Positions 43,892 to 53,966 of a DNA stretch of 64,000 nucleotides are shown here, in pieces. The notes under the pieces are model-generated. The model was not told where the DNA came from and ran no database searches. It saw only the letters and a program-made list of their open reading frames with translations. Origin of the DNA: Natrinema hispanicum (lineage in GTDB: Archaea; Halobacteriota; Halobacteria; Halobacteriales; Natrialbaceae); NCBI RefSeq assembly GCF_900111485.1, contig NZ_FOIC01000010.1:62001-126000 (forward strand), read 5' to 3'. A program made the translations under genes and the position numbers. Position 1 is the stretch's first letter, and the number at the start of each line of letters is the position of its first letter.

Positions 43892-44992
43892 ATGGCCGAC
43901 TTGCTCTCCACGTTATCGCTGCGCGAAACGGAGATCCCGAATCGCATCGCCGTCTCTCCGATGTGTCAGTACTCCTGTGAGCCCGACGGGCTGGCGACCG
44001 ACTGGCATCAGGTTCATCTCGGGAGCCGCGCTGTCGGCGGTGCTGGCATCGTCATGACTGAGGCAACTGCAGTCGAACCACGCGGTCGCATCACGCCCCA
44101 CGACCTCGGGATCTGGAGCGACGAGCACGCGGCAGCGCTCAAGCCGATCACCGAGTTCATCCGCAATCAGGGTTCCGTGCCGGGGATCCAGCTCGCCCAT
44201 GCAGGCCACAAGGCGAGCAAAACGCGGCCGTGGGAGGGTAACGTGCCGAAACAGCTCGACGAAGGTGGGTGGGAAGTGCTCTCGCCGTCGCCGAGTGCCT
44301 ATCCACCGTTCGATGGCGATCGGCCGGCACTGTGCAAGGCCGACGCCGACGACATTCAGGGCGTGATCGACGCCTACCGCGCCGCGGCCGAGCGCTCGCT
44401 CGAGGCTGGCTTCGAGATCGCCGAGGTTCATGCAGCCCACGGCTACTTGCTCCACGAGTTCCTTTCGCCGGTCACGAACCGCCGGACGGACGACTACGGC
44501 GGCAGTTTCGAGAACCGCACCCGACTGCTCCGCGAGGTCGTCAGCGCAGTCCGCGAGGTCTGGCCCGAAGAGAAGCCGCTTTTCGTCCGCATTTCCGGCA
44601 CCGACTGGCTCGAGGTTCGAGAGTCATGGAATATCGAACAGTCCATGCGGCTGGCCGACGATCTTGCTCGCCTCGGCGTCGATCTGATTGACGTTAGCTC
44701 GGGCGGACTTCACCCCGAACAGGAGGCTCCTGGCGGTCCAAACTTCCAGGTGCCACTGGCTGAACGCGTCCGCAGGGGGACCGACGTCGCCGTCGGCGCG
44801 GTCGGCGGGATCACCGAGCCCGAACAGGCCGACGCGCTGGTTCGCAACGGTCGCGCCGACGTTGTGCTCGTCGGACGGGAGTTCCTGCGCGATCCGTACT
44901 TCGGGCTCCGTGCTGTCGGCGATCTCGAGCGCGACCCGGACGACATCACAGAACAGTGGCCGGTTCAGTACCGGCGGGCCGTCCACAAATAG
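43892..44992 (+). CDS. NADH:flavin oxidoreductase, old yellow enzyme family (YqjM-like)
   Basis: The 366-aa product is an FMN TIM-barrel ene-reductase-like enzyme. IAVSPMCQYSC (with the thermophilic-type Cys near residue 24), AHAGHKASK, AEVHAAHGYLLHEFLSP with the His/His pair, and VGREFLRDP in the FMN phosphate loop are visible. The ATG at 43892 is the family-normal start. A family 1 repeat follows. Confidence 0.93.
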   Translation: MADLLSTLSLRETEIPNRIAVSPMCQYSCEPDGLATDWHQVHLGSRAVGGAGIVMTEATAVEPRGRITPHDLGIWSDEHAAALKPITEFIRNQGSVPGIQLAHAGHKASKTRPWEGNVPKQLDEGGWEVLSPSPSAYPPFDGDRPALCKADADDIQGVIDAYRAAAERSLEAGFEIAEVHAAHGYLLHEFLSPVTNRRTDDYGGSFENRTRLLREVVSAVREVWPEEKPLFVRISGTDWLEVRESWNIEQSMRLADDLARLGVDLIDVSSGGLHPEQEAPGGPNFQVPLAERVRRGTDVAVGAVGGITEPEQADALVRNGRADVVLVGREFLRDPYFGLRAVGDLERDPDDITEQWPVQYRRAVHK

Positions 44993-45064
44993 CTCGGTAC
45001 TCGCTTGCCGTCGTCGAACGCTACAACGGATCCCGACAGGACAGCTGTCGAGACGGTCGGTGAC

Positions 45065-45147
45065 TGAGACGGGCTGCTGTCTCGCTGTCCCGGCCCGACC
45101 GCAGGACGATCGCGGCCGGCCGGCACTGATAGACAGGGGTCCGTATG
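45065..45147. repeat. Family 1 palindromic intergenic repeat, copy 7
   Basis: It runs from TGAGACGGGCTGCTGTC to AGACAGGGGTCCGTATG and includes GATCGCGGCCGGCCGG. It is located between convergent genes, a few bp from the redoxin stop codon. Confidence 0.88.
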
Positions 45148-45154
45148 CTATCCC

Positions 45155-45718
45155 TTAGTCGTCTTTCCACTTGATCGAACAGCCCTGTGACGGCTGCCAC
45201 TCGAGGTCGACTTCCTCGCCGGCCAGTACGGCATCGATCGCCTCCCGAATGTGGAACCTGGTTGGCTCGTCGTCGGGATTCAGCGCGTCGTCGAGGCGGC
45301 CGTGATAGACCAGCTGGAACTCGCCGTCCGAACGAGCAAAGAGGAACGGATCCGGCGTACAGACTGCACCGTACGCCCGGGCAACCGCCTGACTCTCGTC
45401 ACGGAGATAGGCGTCGTAGTCGATTGTTCCGTCGTCGACGTACGTTTGCATCGCCTCGAACGAGTCGTCGGGATATTCCTCGGCATCGTTGGGGTTGATT
45501 CCGACAATCGCAACGTCGTCGTACTCCGTCGAGAGGTCGTTCAACAGGTCGAACTTCGCTTGTGCGTATGGACAGTGATTGCACGTAAAGACGACCAACA
45601 GCGCCTCGTTGTCGGCAAACGACTCGAGCGAGTAGGTGGTTCCGTCGACACCCTCGAGTTCGAAGTCTGGCGCGGCGTCGCCGGCCTCGAGTTCGGATTC
45701 GGATTCCGTCAGTACCAT
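45155..45718 (-). CDS. Thioredoxin-fold redoxin (AhpC/TSA-like)
   Basis: The 187-aa product has a thioredoxin fold with the active-site CNHCPYAQ (about residues 46-53) after LLVVFT, and VGINPNDAEEYPDDS, GAVCTPDPFLF later. CxxCPY redoxins of this type are disulfide reductases or peroxidase-like proteins. It has no signal peptide, so it is cytosolic. Confidence 0.9.
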   Translation of the reverse strand: MVLTESESELEAGDAAPDFELEGVDGTTYSLESFADNEALLVVFTCNHCPYAQAKFDLLNDLSTEYDDVAIVGINPNDAEEYPDDSFEAMQTYVDDGTIDYDAYLRDESQAVARAYGAVCTPDPFLFARSDGEFQLVYHGRLDDALNPDDEPTRFHIREAIDAVLAGEEVDLEWQPSQGCSIKWKDD

Positions 45719-45920
45719 GCCAGATTGTTCGGGTCGTTCGTCCTTAACGCTCCCGCTCGGCTTGGCTGGCTCGAGTAACTAGTCGGTGACGGAGGCACGT
45801 GACTGGCTGCTCGTTACTGATCGGGGCCGTCGTCTGGGTGGCAGCCGGATCGACAGCCTGTGCTGACTGTCAGGCTTGTCGTGACAACCTCTTTTCTTCG
45901 CTCGCATCGTCAACCGGGAT

Positions 45921-46370
45921 ATGCAAGGGTTGCGCTGGCTCCAGATGAGCGATGACGAGATCGCTGACTTCCTCGGTCGTGGTGGGACAGGCGTCCTTTC
46001 GTTTGCCCCCGGGTCAGACGAGCCGCCGGTTTCGATACCGGTGTCCTACGGCTACAACGCGGATGAGAAACGGTTGTACTATCAGCTGTCGACGCCCGAA
46101 GACAGCCGGAAGAGTGATCTCATCGACCAGCCCGTCTCTTTTGTCGTCTACGGCAGATCCGACGGCAAGTGGGAAAGTGTCATCGCGACGGGCACGCTCG
46201 ACGATATCGAGGAGAAACCGTACGAATCCAGTGCGGTACAGGGGATGTGGGCGATTCAGATCCCACACGTCGACATCTTCGAACGGCCGCGAGACGAGGT
46301 CACGTTCCACTTTTTCAGCCTCGATCCCGACACGCTGACGGGACGGAAAGAGGTACCATCTCGGTCCTGA
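45921..46370 (+). CDS. Pyridoxamine 5'-phosphate oxidase-like flavin protein
   Basis: The 149-aa product is a split-barrel FMN-binding domain (GTGVLSFAPGSDEPPVSIPVSYGYN; LYYQLSTPEDSRKSDLI). Haloarchaea have many such proteins, some F420- or FMN-dependent; the substrate is unknown. Confidence 0.87.
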   Translation: MQGLRWLQMSDDEIADFLGRGGTGVLSFAPGSDEPPVSIPVSYGYNADEKRLYYQLSTPEDSRKSDLIDQPVSFVVYGRSDGKWESVIATGTLDDIEEKPYESSAVQGMWAIQIPHVDIFERPRDEVTFHFFSLDPDTLTGRKEVPSRS

Positions 46371-46433
46371 TCGATCTGCGATAGCTCCCGAACCGGAACT
46401 CGACGCAGTAGCCGACGAGTCGGCAGCCCGGTG

Positions 46434-46661
46434 CTAGCCGAACAGTTCAGCGATCGAGAGCAGGACGCTTGGAACGACGAGCAAGGCGATCCCGACGACG
46501 ATTAGGATGAGCGGCAAGACGAGTATCCCCATGTCGGTCAGCAGCCAGAGTCCAAGGCCGGCTACCACCGCAACCAATCCGACCAGCCGAAGCAGCCAGA
46601 CGAATACGCCTTCGAGTTCCGAATCGGCGACGAGATCGACGAGTTCGAGCACATCGTCCAT
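46434..46661 (-). CDS. 75-aa two-span membrane protein
   Basis: Two hydrophobic segments (about residues 20-42 and 46-68) follow an acidic start (MDDVLELVDLVADSELEG). No family is recognised. The MITE at 46713-46828 lies immediately upstream of its start. Confidence 0.7.
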   Translation of the reverse strand: MDDVLELVDLVADSELEGVFVWLLRLVGLVAVVAGLGLWLLTDMGILVLPLILIVVGIALLVVPSVLLSIAELFG

Positions 46662-46712
46662 AGCCGACTGAATATGTCAACTCACATCACTTGAATCCAG
46701 TGCTCGACCATT

Positions 46713-46828
46713 CTGATACTACCGGACAACAGTCAGTGACTACTCGATCGCGTCTCGACGGCTGTCGCCGTCGGCGACAGCGTCTTGGGTGCGATCGAGG
46801 TCTGAACCGTTTTGTCCGGCAGTATGAG
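46713..46828. mobile_element. Family 2 MITE-like element
   Basis: The ends are CTGATACTACCGGACAA and TTGTCCGGCAGTATGAG, inverted with two mismatches. It is 116 bp long, sharing the inner CAGTCAGTGA with the copy at 38491. It sits between divergent genes, so may carry or disturb promoters. Confidence 0.8.
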
Positions 46829-46927
46829 CCGTGGCAACGCAGCTATCGTCTCGAGATCGATCTACTGACACCGACCCACAGGTTGCGACGACTCACATAT
46901 TTGTACCTTCAGGGTCATCAACGGGGT

Positions 46928-47623
46928 ATGAAGACACTCGAGGTCACCGACGAACAGTACGCCTGCATTCAGTATCTCCGTGAGGAAATCTCCGAATCCG
47001 TCGTTGGCAAGTACGGCTTCGTCCGCGAACGCGACGCCGTCCAGTTCCTGATCGACAATCTCGACGGCGAGATCGAACTCGATGCCGACGAGTTCGACTC
47101 CTCGGCGACCGACGACGTCGCAGCCTCCGTCGGCGCTGCCATCGACGGTGACGACGATCCCCACGAACTCGAGGAAGTCTCCTACATCGAAGATGAGGCG
47201 ACGGGCGACGAGCAACCGGACGACGACGCCGACCGCGAGTCCGGGGTGACTGACGCGACGGCGACCGACGACGAATCCGTAGAGGACGACTCGGAGACGG
47301 ACGACGGAGACGACGAATTGGGTATTGGATCGGACGCAGCCGACAGAATCGAGACGGATGTCGACACAGGCGCGACTACGGACAGCACTGATGATGACAC
47401 TGATGCGAGCGGCTCGACCGACGACGACAGCGGCGGGAATGGATCGGCCGACGACGACGATATGTTAAACGAGATGATGAGCCTGCTCGAGACCCACGAC
47501 GACAAGTGGCAGGAATCGAGTTCAGCAGACTACCGGTACGCCGTCGACCTCCCCGACGGCTCGACCGAACAGGTCCAGACGAAAGACGACGTGCGGGCGT
47601 TACTGTTCAAGAATTACCGCTGA
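46928..47623 (+). CDS. Acidic haloarchaeal protein with folded ends and long disordered middle
   Basis: The 231-aa product begins with a ribbon-helix-helix-like segment (MKTLEVTDEQYACIQYLREE; about residues 1-50). A low-complexity Asp/Thr/Ser/Glu stretch (about 60-175) follows, then a folded C-terminus (MLNEMMSLLETHDDKWQES; YRYAVDLPDGS). The ends suggest a DNA- or protein-binding adaptor; no function is known. Confidence 0.8.
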   Translation: MKTLEVTDEQYACIQYLREEISESVVGKYGFVRERDAVQFLIDNLDGEIELDADEFDSSATDDVAASVGAAIDGDDDPHELEEVSYIEDEATGDEQPDDDADRESGVTDATATDDESVEDDSETDDGDDELGIGSDAADRIETDVDTGATTDSTDDDTDASGSTDDDSGGNGSADDDDMLNEMMSLLETHDDKWQESSSADYRYAVDLPDGSTEQVQTKDDVRALLFKNYR

Positions 47624-47756
47624 TACCTCGACCACGAGTACTGTCCGGTCTTCGTCTCACCCGGGCGGGCAGTCACGCGGGAACGCAGCCTGTCGTCGGC
47701 GCGACGAACGCGAGAAGAACGTTAGACCTTTACTCACGCTCGCGCTTCGAAGGGAT

Positions 47757-48242
47757 ATGAGCGAACGCGAGGTGCTCGAGTTGCTTCGTGAGAACGCGCG
47801 ATACTCGGCGGCCGATATCGCGCGAATGACCGACCTCGAGGAAGACGAGGTCGAGGCAGCCATCGAGGAACTCGAGGCAGCAGGTCTGGTACGTGGCTAC
47901 CAGGCGGTCGTCGACTGGGATCGGCTCGAGGACGAGCGCGTCCGCGCCGAGGTCGAGTTGAACGTCCGTCTCGACCGCGAGACGGGCTACGACGACATCG
48001 CAGAGCGCCTCGCACGGTTCCCGCAGGTCACGGCCTTGCGGCTGGTCAGTGGCGACTACGACTTCGATATGGAAGTCGAAGGCGACTCCATCCGCGAGGT
48101 TTCCCAATTCATCAGCGAGAAGGTCGCGCCCGTCCCCGAGATCACCCAGACGGTCACCCACTACGTGATGACCTCCTACAAGGAAAACGGGATCGAACTC
48201 GGTGATGGCGAGGACGACGACCGCCTTTCGTTCTCACCCTGA
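47757..48242 (+). CDS. Lrp/AsnC-family transcription regulator
   Basis: The 161-aa product has an N-terminal winged HTH (EVLELLRENARYSAADIARMT) and a RAM/AsnC effector domain. The gene ends 2 bp before the aminotransferase ATG; the pair is usual in haloarchaea, so the regulator probably controls or senses amino acids made by its partner. Confidence 0.92.
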   Translation: MSEREVLELLRENARYSAADIARMTDLEEDEVEAAIEELEAAGLVRGYQAVVDWDRLEDERVRAEVELNVRLDRETGYDDIAERLARFPQVTALRLVSGDYDFDMEVEGDSIREVSQFISEKVAPVPEITQTVTHYVMTSYKENGIELGDGEDDDRLSFSP

Positions 48243-48244
48243 CC

Positions 48245-49402
48245 ATGACGTTCGAACTGTCAGACCGGGTGCAGGCGGTCCCACCGTCGGGCATCCGCCG
48301 GTTTTTCGAAATCGCCGAGGAACGCGACGATGTCATTTCGCTTGGCGTCGGCGAACCCGACTTCGCGACGCCGTGGGCGGCCCGCGACGCCGCGATCACC
48401 TCCTTAGAGCAGGGCAAAACCTCGTATACGGCAAACCGTGGCAAGCGAGAACTCCGCGAGGCGATCGCCGACTACGTCGCCGACCGGTTCGAACTGGGCT
48501 ACGATCCCGACGAGGAGATCATCGTCACTGCCGGCGCGAGCGAAGCCGTCGATCTCGCCTTCCGAGCGTTCGTCAACCCCGGTGACACGGTCGCGATCGC
48601 CCAGCCGGCGTACATCTCCTACGAGCCCGGCGTGATCTTCGCCGGCGGCGAGGTGTTGTCGGTCCCAACCAAGGAGGAAGACGACTTCCGGCTCACCGTC
48701 GAGGGCCTCGAGGAAGCCGGTGCGGCCGACGCGGACGTGCTCGTCCTCTGTTATCCCAACAACCCGACGGGGGCGATCATGCCCGAGGAGGACTTAGAGC
48801 CGATCGCCGAGTTCGCGCGCGAACACGACCTGACGGTCTTCTCCGACGAGATCTACGCCGAACTCACCTACGACGGCGAGCACATCTCGATCGCGAGCCT
48901 CGAGGGGATGCGCGAGCGGACCATCGTCTTCAACGGCTTCTCGAAGGCCCACGCGATGACCGGCCTCCGGCTTGGCTACGCGCTCGGGCCGGCCGACGCC
49001 ATCGGCGCGATGAACAAGATCCACCAGTACACGATGCTCTCGGCCCCGACGACGGCCCAGTACGCCGCGCTCGAGGCCCTTGACTCCTGTGACAACGACG
49101 TCTCGGAGATGGTCGAGGAATACGACCGCCGACGTCGGTTCGTCCTCTCGCGGTTTCGTGAGATCGGGATGGACGTCTTCGAGGCCAAGGGGGCGTTCTA
49201 CTGCTTCCCCGAGGTGCCCGAGGGCTTTACCGCCGAGGAGTTCGCCGAGGAAGTCCTGCGCGAGCAGGGCGTCGCGGTCGTCCCCGGCGATGTCTTCGGC
49301 GACGTCGGCGAAGGCCACCTGCGCGTCTCCTATGCGACCGGCCTCGAAGACCTCCGGAAAGCGCTGAACCGGATCGAGGCGTTCGTCGCGGATCACACCT
49401 GA
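48245..49402 (+). CDS. PLP-dependent aminotransferase, class I/II (aspartate type)
   Basis: The 385-aa product is an aspartate-aminotransferase-fold enzyme. PLP-binding features are YPNNPTGA, FSDEIYAELTYDG and the Schiff-base Lys in FNGFSKAHAMTGLRLGY. The exact amino donor cannot be fixed. It is coupled with the Lrp-type regulator. Confidence 0.92.
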   Translation: MTFELSDRVQAVPPSGIRRFFEIAEERDDVISLGVGEPDFATPWAARDAAITSLEQGKTSYTANRGKRELREAIADYVADRFELGYDPDEEIIVTAGASEAVDLAFRAFVNPGDTVAIAQPAYISYEPGVIFAGGEVLSVPTKEEDDFRLTVEGLEEAGAADADVLVLCYPNNPTGAIMPEEDLEPIAEFAREHDLTVFSDEIYAELTYDGEHISIASLEGMRERTIVFNGFSKAHAMTGLRLGYALGPADAIGAMNKIHQYTMLSAPTTAQYAALEALDSCDNDVSEMVEEYDRRRRFVLSRFREIGMDVFEAKGAFYCFPEVPEGFTAEEFAEEVLREQGVAVVPGDVFGDVGEGHLRVSYATGLEDLRKALNRIEAFVADHT

Positions 49403-49646
49403 ATCGCGCTCGAGCGTCGGTCTCTGTTCTCGAACAAGAAAGTCCCGACCGGCGACATCGATGAGCTGCAGCCCGAGTGACAGACACTGTTGGACACACC
49501 CCACAGCGCCGCTCAGTCACGGCACTCAAATAGGGGTTTCACAAACAATGGGCTGACTGTCCGCCGATGATGGGAGCGACCGTGAGTGGTGTGCGCCTCG
49601 AGCGCGCGAGTGAGACGAGCCGATCGGCTTGCGGAGGGACAGCGTC

Positions 49647-51506
49647 GTGACGACGCGCTCCATCCCGATCGTCGATCGCGTCACTGACGCTTTCTTCGCG
49701 CTCGACACTGGCTTTCGGTTTACCTACCTCAACGAGCGGGCCGAGACACTGCTGAAACGCTCCCGCGAGGAGCTGATCGGCCGGGTCATGTGGGACGAAT
49801 TCCCCCAGACCGTCGAGACACAGTTCCCCGACGGGTTCCACCGCGCGATGGACGAGCAGGTACCAGTCTCCTTCGAGATCTATCACACACACCTCGAGAC
49901 GTGGTTCGAGGCCCGCGCCTATCCTTCCGAGACGGGGCTGTCGGTCTACATGCGCGACGTCAGCGAGCGCAAGGCCCAGGAGACGACGCTGGCCCAACAC
50001 GCCGCGGTCGTCGAGGCGATTCGCGACGCTGTCGTCACGTTGGATCGCAACCGTGAGATCGTCACCGTCAACAGCGCGACCGAATCGGTCATTGGCGCGG
50101 ACCGCTCACAGCTCGTCGGCGAGCACGTCGAGACGCTGACCGAGCTGGCGGGCATCGACGACGACGATGCCGTCGAAATCGGGCGGGCGATCACCGACAT
50201 CGACATCGGCACCGCCGAGCGTTGCCAGCTCGACCTGCCGTATATCGGCCCGGACGGCGACGACCGGATGGGCGAGTTCCGATTCGTCCCCATCGAGGAC
50301 CGCGCGGCGACTGTCGCCGCCATCATCCGAGATATTACCGATCAACACGAGTACGATCGCGTCGTCACGTCACTTCACGAGGTTACCCGGTGGCTCCTCG
50401 GGTCCGACGACCCCGAGGAGATTTGTGCGATCGCCGTCCACTCGGGCAGCGACTTGCTCGATTTGCCCATCAGCGGCATTTGGTTGCTCGATCAGGAACA
50501 CGGCTATCTCGAGCCGGTCGCCGGCACTGCCGGTGCCCACGACGAGTTCGGCGGCCTGCCGCGGTTCAACCCCGGTGAGGGTCTCGTCTGGGACGTCTTC
50601 GAGGCCGGCGATGTCGAACTATTCGACGACCTCTCAGAGACCGACGACCTCTACAATCCCGAGACACCGCTTCGCTCGGAGATTATCGCGCCTATCGGTA
50701 CCCACGGCGTGCTCATGACCGGCTCGTTCGATCCTCACCGCTTTGACGAGCGCGACGTCGACCTCGTCTCGACGCTCGTCGAGAACACGCGCGCCGCCCT
50801 CGACCGGGCCGACAGAGAACGAGTCCTCAGAGATCGGACTGCCGAACTCGAGCGCCAGACCGAGCGTCTCGAAGCCGTCGCGGACATCCTCTCGAACGAC
50901 TTGCAGCGCCAACTCGAAGCGGTCGCCGACGCACTCGAGGACGACGACATCGATGAGTGGGAGTTCCCGCTGGCAGAAAACACCGTCGAGACCACGCTCG
51001 ACCGGGCCGAATGCTTAGTCGACGACGTCCGTGAGTTTGCCCGGAACGCCACGGCAGTGGGCACCCGGAGCCGCCTCCGTCTCGAATCGGCGATCGCCGA
51101 TGCTGTCACCGACTCGCAGATCGATGAAGACGCACTCATCGTCGACGCGACGGCCACGCTCCGGGCCGGTCCCGACCGATTCGTTCGCCTCCTCGAGACG
51201 GCCTTCGACAGCGCCGCCGCGCGAGCCGACAACGACGTGACGATCCAGATCGGACTGGTCGGATTCGACGACGGAACACGGGGCTTTTTCATACGTGACG
51301 ATGCCGCCGAAATCCCGCCAACTGCACACGATCGGGTGCTCGATCCGACCGCCGACGATGAGACTGCAATCGACGGGCTTGGCCTCGCGCTCGTCCGTGC
51401 CATCGCTGAAGCCCACGACTGGACGTGTACCGTCACCAACGACGACAACGGCGGCACGCGAGTCGAAATTCGAGAGATTACGACCCTCGAGCGACGGCTC
51501 TCGTAG
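49647..51506 (+). CDS. PAS-PAS-GAF sensor with degenerate histidine-kinase core
   Basis: The 619-aa product has two PAS domains (about residues 5-112 and 120-235), a GAF domain (about 240-390) and a histidine-kinase-like end. The H-box reads ILSNDLQRQLEAV, with Asn (about residue 417) where SHDLRNPL normally has the phospho-His. The N-box (LLETAFDSAAARAD) and G1 box (DDAAEIPP) are also altered. It is probably a sensor scaffold without autokinase activity. GTG 49647 is chosen: SD GGAGG (49633-49637) is nine bases upstream. Confidence 0.88.
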   Translation: MTTRSIPIVDRVTDAFFALDTGFRFTYLNERAETLLKRSREELIGRVMWDEFPQTVETQFPDGFHRAMDEQVPVSFEIYHTHLETWFEARAYPSETGLSVYMRDVSERKAQETTLAQHAAVVEAIRDAVVTLDRNREIVTVNSATESVIGADRSQLVGEHVETLTELAGIDDDDAVEIGRAITDIDIGTAERCQLDLPYIGPDGDDRMGEFRFVPIEDRAATVAAIIRDITDQHEYDRVVTSLHEVTRWLLGSDDPEEICAIAVHSGSDLLDLPISGIWLLDQEHGYLEPVAGTAGAHDEFGGLPRFNPGEGLVWDVFEAGDVELFDDLSETDDLYNPETPLRSEIIAPIGTHGVLMTGSFDPHRFDERDVDLVSTLVENTRAALDRADRERVLRDRTAELERQTERLEAVADILSNDLQRQLEAVADALEDDDIDEWEFPLAENTVETTLDRAECLVDDVREFARNATAVGTRSRLRLESAIADAVTDSQIDEDALIVDATATLRAGPDRFVRLLETAFDSAAARADNDVTIQIGLVGFDDGTRGFFIRDDAAEIPPTAHDRVLDPTADDETAIDGLGLALVRAIAEAHDWTCTVTNDDNGGTRVEIREITTLERRLS

Positions 51507-51569
51507 GCCCCCAACGAGCGAATCGCGGGCGACGTCAATGTCGGACTCGCCATCGAGCGCTCCGAAACT

Positions 51570-51592
51570 GTCGATTCGGTCACCGAATCGAC
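51570..51592. terminator. Hairpin between convergent sensor and purL genes
   Basis: GTCGATTCGG-TCA-CCGAATCGAC is a perfect 10-bp stem with a 3-nt loop, midway between the two stop codons. It could shape the 3' ends of both mRNAs; there is no T-run. Confidence 0.5.
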
Positions 51593-51646
51593 CCGACGAA
51601 TACCAAGAGAAGTACCGCTCGCGGAATCGACCCGTCGATCCAACCG

Positions 51647-53803
51647 TTACTCGAGTTCGCGTTCGATCGTCGCGCGTCGCTCGGCGATTTCGCTCGCGTC
51701 GGTCTCGATCGTCCGGTCGGCGACGGCGATCGTGAGTCGCCCGTCGTCGGTCGCGGAGCCGAGTTCGACGACCGGTGCGACGCCGTCGAACGCTTCGCGG
51801 ACCGCCTCGACCGACTCGGTCTGGATCAGTGCGCGACCGGGCTGTTCGTGGAAGAGTTCACCCGCGGGATCGTCGCCGGGAAGCGACACCTCGAGCCCAG
51901 CGTCGTCAGTGACCATCTCGGCGAGTGCGACCGCGAGGCCACCGTGGCTGATGTCGTGGACGGCAAGTGTCGACTCGTCATTTGCGACCGCCGCCAGCGT
52001 CTCGACGACGCCGGTGGGATCGTCGGGCAGTTCGGGGAACCGGTCGCTGCCGTCGAACTGTGCGAGGTACTCGGAGCCACCCAGTCGGGCGTCGTCGGCC
52101 TCGAGTCCGAGGTCACCGACGAGCACGAGCTCGCCGTCGGTTTCGACCGACAGCGGCGGCGCGTCGTAGCCGTCTTTGGCACCGACCATCGCCAGTGTCG
52201 GCGTCGGTGGGATCGGCCCTGCAACAGAGTCGTTGTACAGCGAGACGTTTCCGCCAACGACCGGCGTCGACAGCGTCTCACACATCTCGGCGAGGCCGTC
52301 GACGATACCGGTGAAGCCGCCGTACACGTCGTCTTTCTCCGGATTGCCACCGTTGAGACAGTCGACTGCAGCCAGCGGCGTCGCGCCCTTGGCCGCGATG
52401 TTCATCGCGTTCTCGAGCGCGACCGCGCGGGCTCCCTCGTAAGGCGCGACGTTGGTCCAGTTGGGTGCCGCACCGGAGGAGATTGCCAGTCCCTGCTCGG
52501 CTTCGCGGACGGCGATGATGGCCGCGTCGTCGCCCGGCCCCACGCTCGTGCGGACGCCGACTTCGTGGTCGTACTGGCGGTAGACCCACCGCTTCGAGGC
52601 CGTGTTCGGACTCGCAACGATGGCGTCGAACGCGTCCTCGAGATCGGCATCTGGGAGGTCGGTTTCGGGTTGTTCGGGTTCCTCGGTCGGGAGGTCGTTC
52701 ATCGGCGCGCCTTCGCCGAGGAAGTAGGCGTCGACGTCGACGACCGTCTCGCCCTCGAACGTACAGACGTAGTTACCGTCGGTGACTTCGCCGATGACCG
52801 AACAGCCGAGATCGAAGCGCTCGACGATCTCGCGTACGCGGTCGACGTTGTCGGGTTCGACCTCGTAGCACATCCGCTCCTGGGATTCGGCGAGCAGGAT
52901 CTCCATGGCGTTCATGTTCGGCTCGCGCTGGTGGACACGCTCGAGGTCGATCTGTGCGCCCAGATCAGCTTTGGCAACCATCTCGCTCGAGGCACCGCCG
53001 AGGCCGGCGGCACCGAGGTCGCGGGCCGATTCGATCAGGTCCTCATCGACGAGTGCCTCGTTCGCTTCGATAAGCAGCTTCTCGGCGTAGGGGTCGCCGA
53101 CCTGCACTGCGGGACGGTCTTCGGTTTCGGCGTCTTCGGCGAGGTCCTCGCTGGCGAAGCTCGCGCCGCCAAGTCCGTCGCGACCGGTAGCGTTACCGAC
53201 GAGGACGAGCTTGTTGCCCGGCTCCTGGGCCTCGGCGGTGACGAGTCGCTCCTCGTTGGTCAGGCCGACACAGGCGACGTTGACCAGCGGGTTGCCCTCG
53301 TATTTGGGATGGAAATCGACGCTGCCGGCGACCGTGGGGACGCCGATACAGTTCCCGTAGTGGCTGATCCCCTCCACGACGCCCTCGAAGAGATACTTCG
53401 AGTGGTCGTCGTCGAACTCGCCGAAGTACAGCGAGTCCGCGAGCGCGATCGGGTACGCACCCATCGAGAGCGTGTCCCGGACGATGCCGCCGACGCCGGT
53501 TGCTGCGCCGTCGAACGGGTCGACGTAGGAGGGGTGGTTGTGGCTCTCGATTCCCATTGTGATGTACGTGTCACTGTTCCCGTCTCCGTCGCCGCTGTCG
53601 GGGAGTGCAACGACTGCCGCGTCGTCGCCCGGTCCGATGACGACTTGGTCACCCTCGCTGTCGAACGCCGACAGCAGCGGTCGCGAGGAGCGGTACGCAC
53701 AGTGCTCGCTCCAGAGGTTCTCGAACAGCGCCGCCTCCGCCCGGGTGGGCTCTCGGTCTAACTCGGAGACGACGAGTTCGCGGTCCGAATCGGCAAGACT
53801 CAT
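51647..53803 (-). CDS. purL: Phosphoribosylformylglycinamidine synthase, large subunit
   Basis: The 718-aa product makes FGAM from FGAR in purine synthesis and works with the glutaminase PurQ and PurS (not in the window). Typical features are [16 protein letters not shown] near the start, [35 protein letters not shown] and, in the second half, CLNGGNPE. The length is normal for a small-type archaeal PurL. Confidence 0.96.
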   Translation of the reverse strand: MSLADSDRELVVSELDREPTRAEAALFENLWSEHCAYRSSRPLLSAFDSEGDQVVIGPGDDAAVVALPDSGDGDGNSDTYITMGIESHNHPSYVDPFDGAATGVGGIVRDTLSMGAYPIALADSLYFGEFDDDHSKYLFEGVVEGISHYGNCIGVPTVAGSVDFHPKYEGNPLVNVACVGLTNEERLVTAEAQEPGNKLVLVGNATGRDGLGGASFASEDLAEDAETEDRPAVQVGDPYAEKLLIEANEALVDEDLIESARDLGAAGLGGASSEMVAKADLGAQIDLERVHQREPNMNAMEILLAESQERMCYEVEPDNVDRVREIVERFDLGCSVIGEVTDGNYVCTFEGETVVDVDAYFLGEGAPMNDLPTEEPEQPETDLPDADLEDAFDAIVASPNTASKRWVYRQYDHEVGVRTSVGPGDDAAIIAVREAEQGLAISSGAAPNWTNVAPYEGARAVALENAMNIAAKGATPLAAVDCLNGGNPEKDDVYGGFTGIVDGLAEMCETLSTPVVGGNVSLYNDSVAGPIPPTPTLAMVGAKDGYDAPPLSVETDGELVLVGDLGLEADDARLGGSEYLAQFDGSDRFPELPDDPTGVVETLAAVANDESTLAVHDISHGGLAVALAEMVTDDAGLEVSLPGDDPAGELFHEQPGRALIQTESVEAVREAFDGVAPVVELGSATDDGRLTIAVADRTIETDASEIAERRATIERELE

Positions 53804-53966
53804 TCATCTAGGTGATGAAAGTCGGCCGGTAAAGGGGTTTCCATATGCACGTTCGTGGATATTGATTTCGGTCGCTCGAGCGGCTGGCTCGCGGTCGAGC
53901 GATCGACGGCAGGAAAACGAAGCAGGAGCTTGACGGTCCTCGACGGCTACGCGCGTCGTGACGTCC

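Noticed and set aside
45740-45890. Possible eleventh family 1 copy before the PNPOx-like gene
   Set aside because: Fragments such as CTGACTGTCAGG are present, but no ordered alignment over both arms was possible.
51425-53761. Plus-strand frame of about 778 codons opposite purL
   Set aside because: Mirror frame of a clearly identified PurL; composition (many Arg, Gln, Val repeats) is not that of a haloarchaeal protein.
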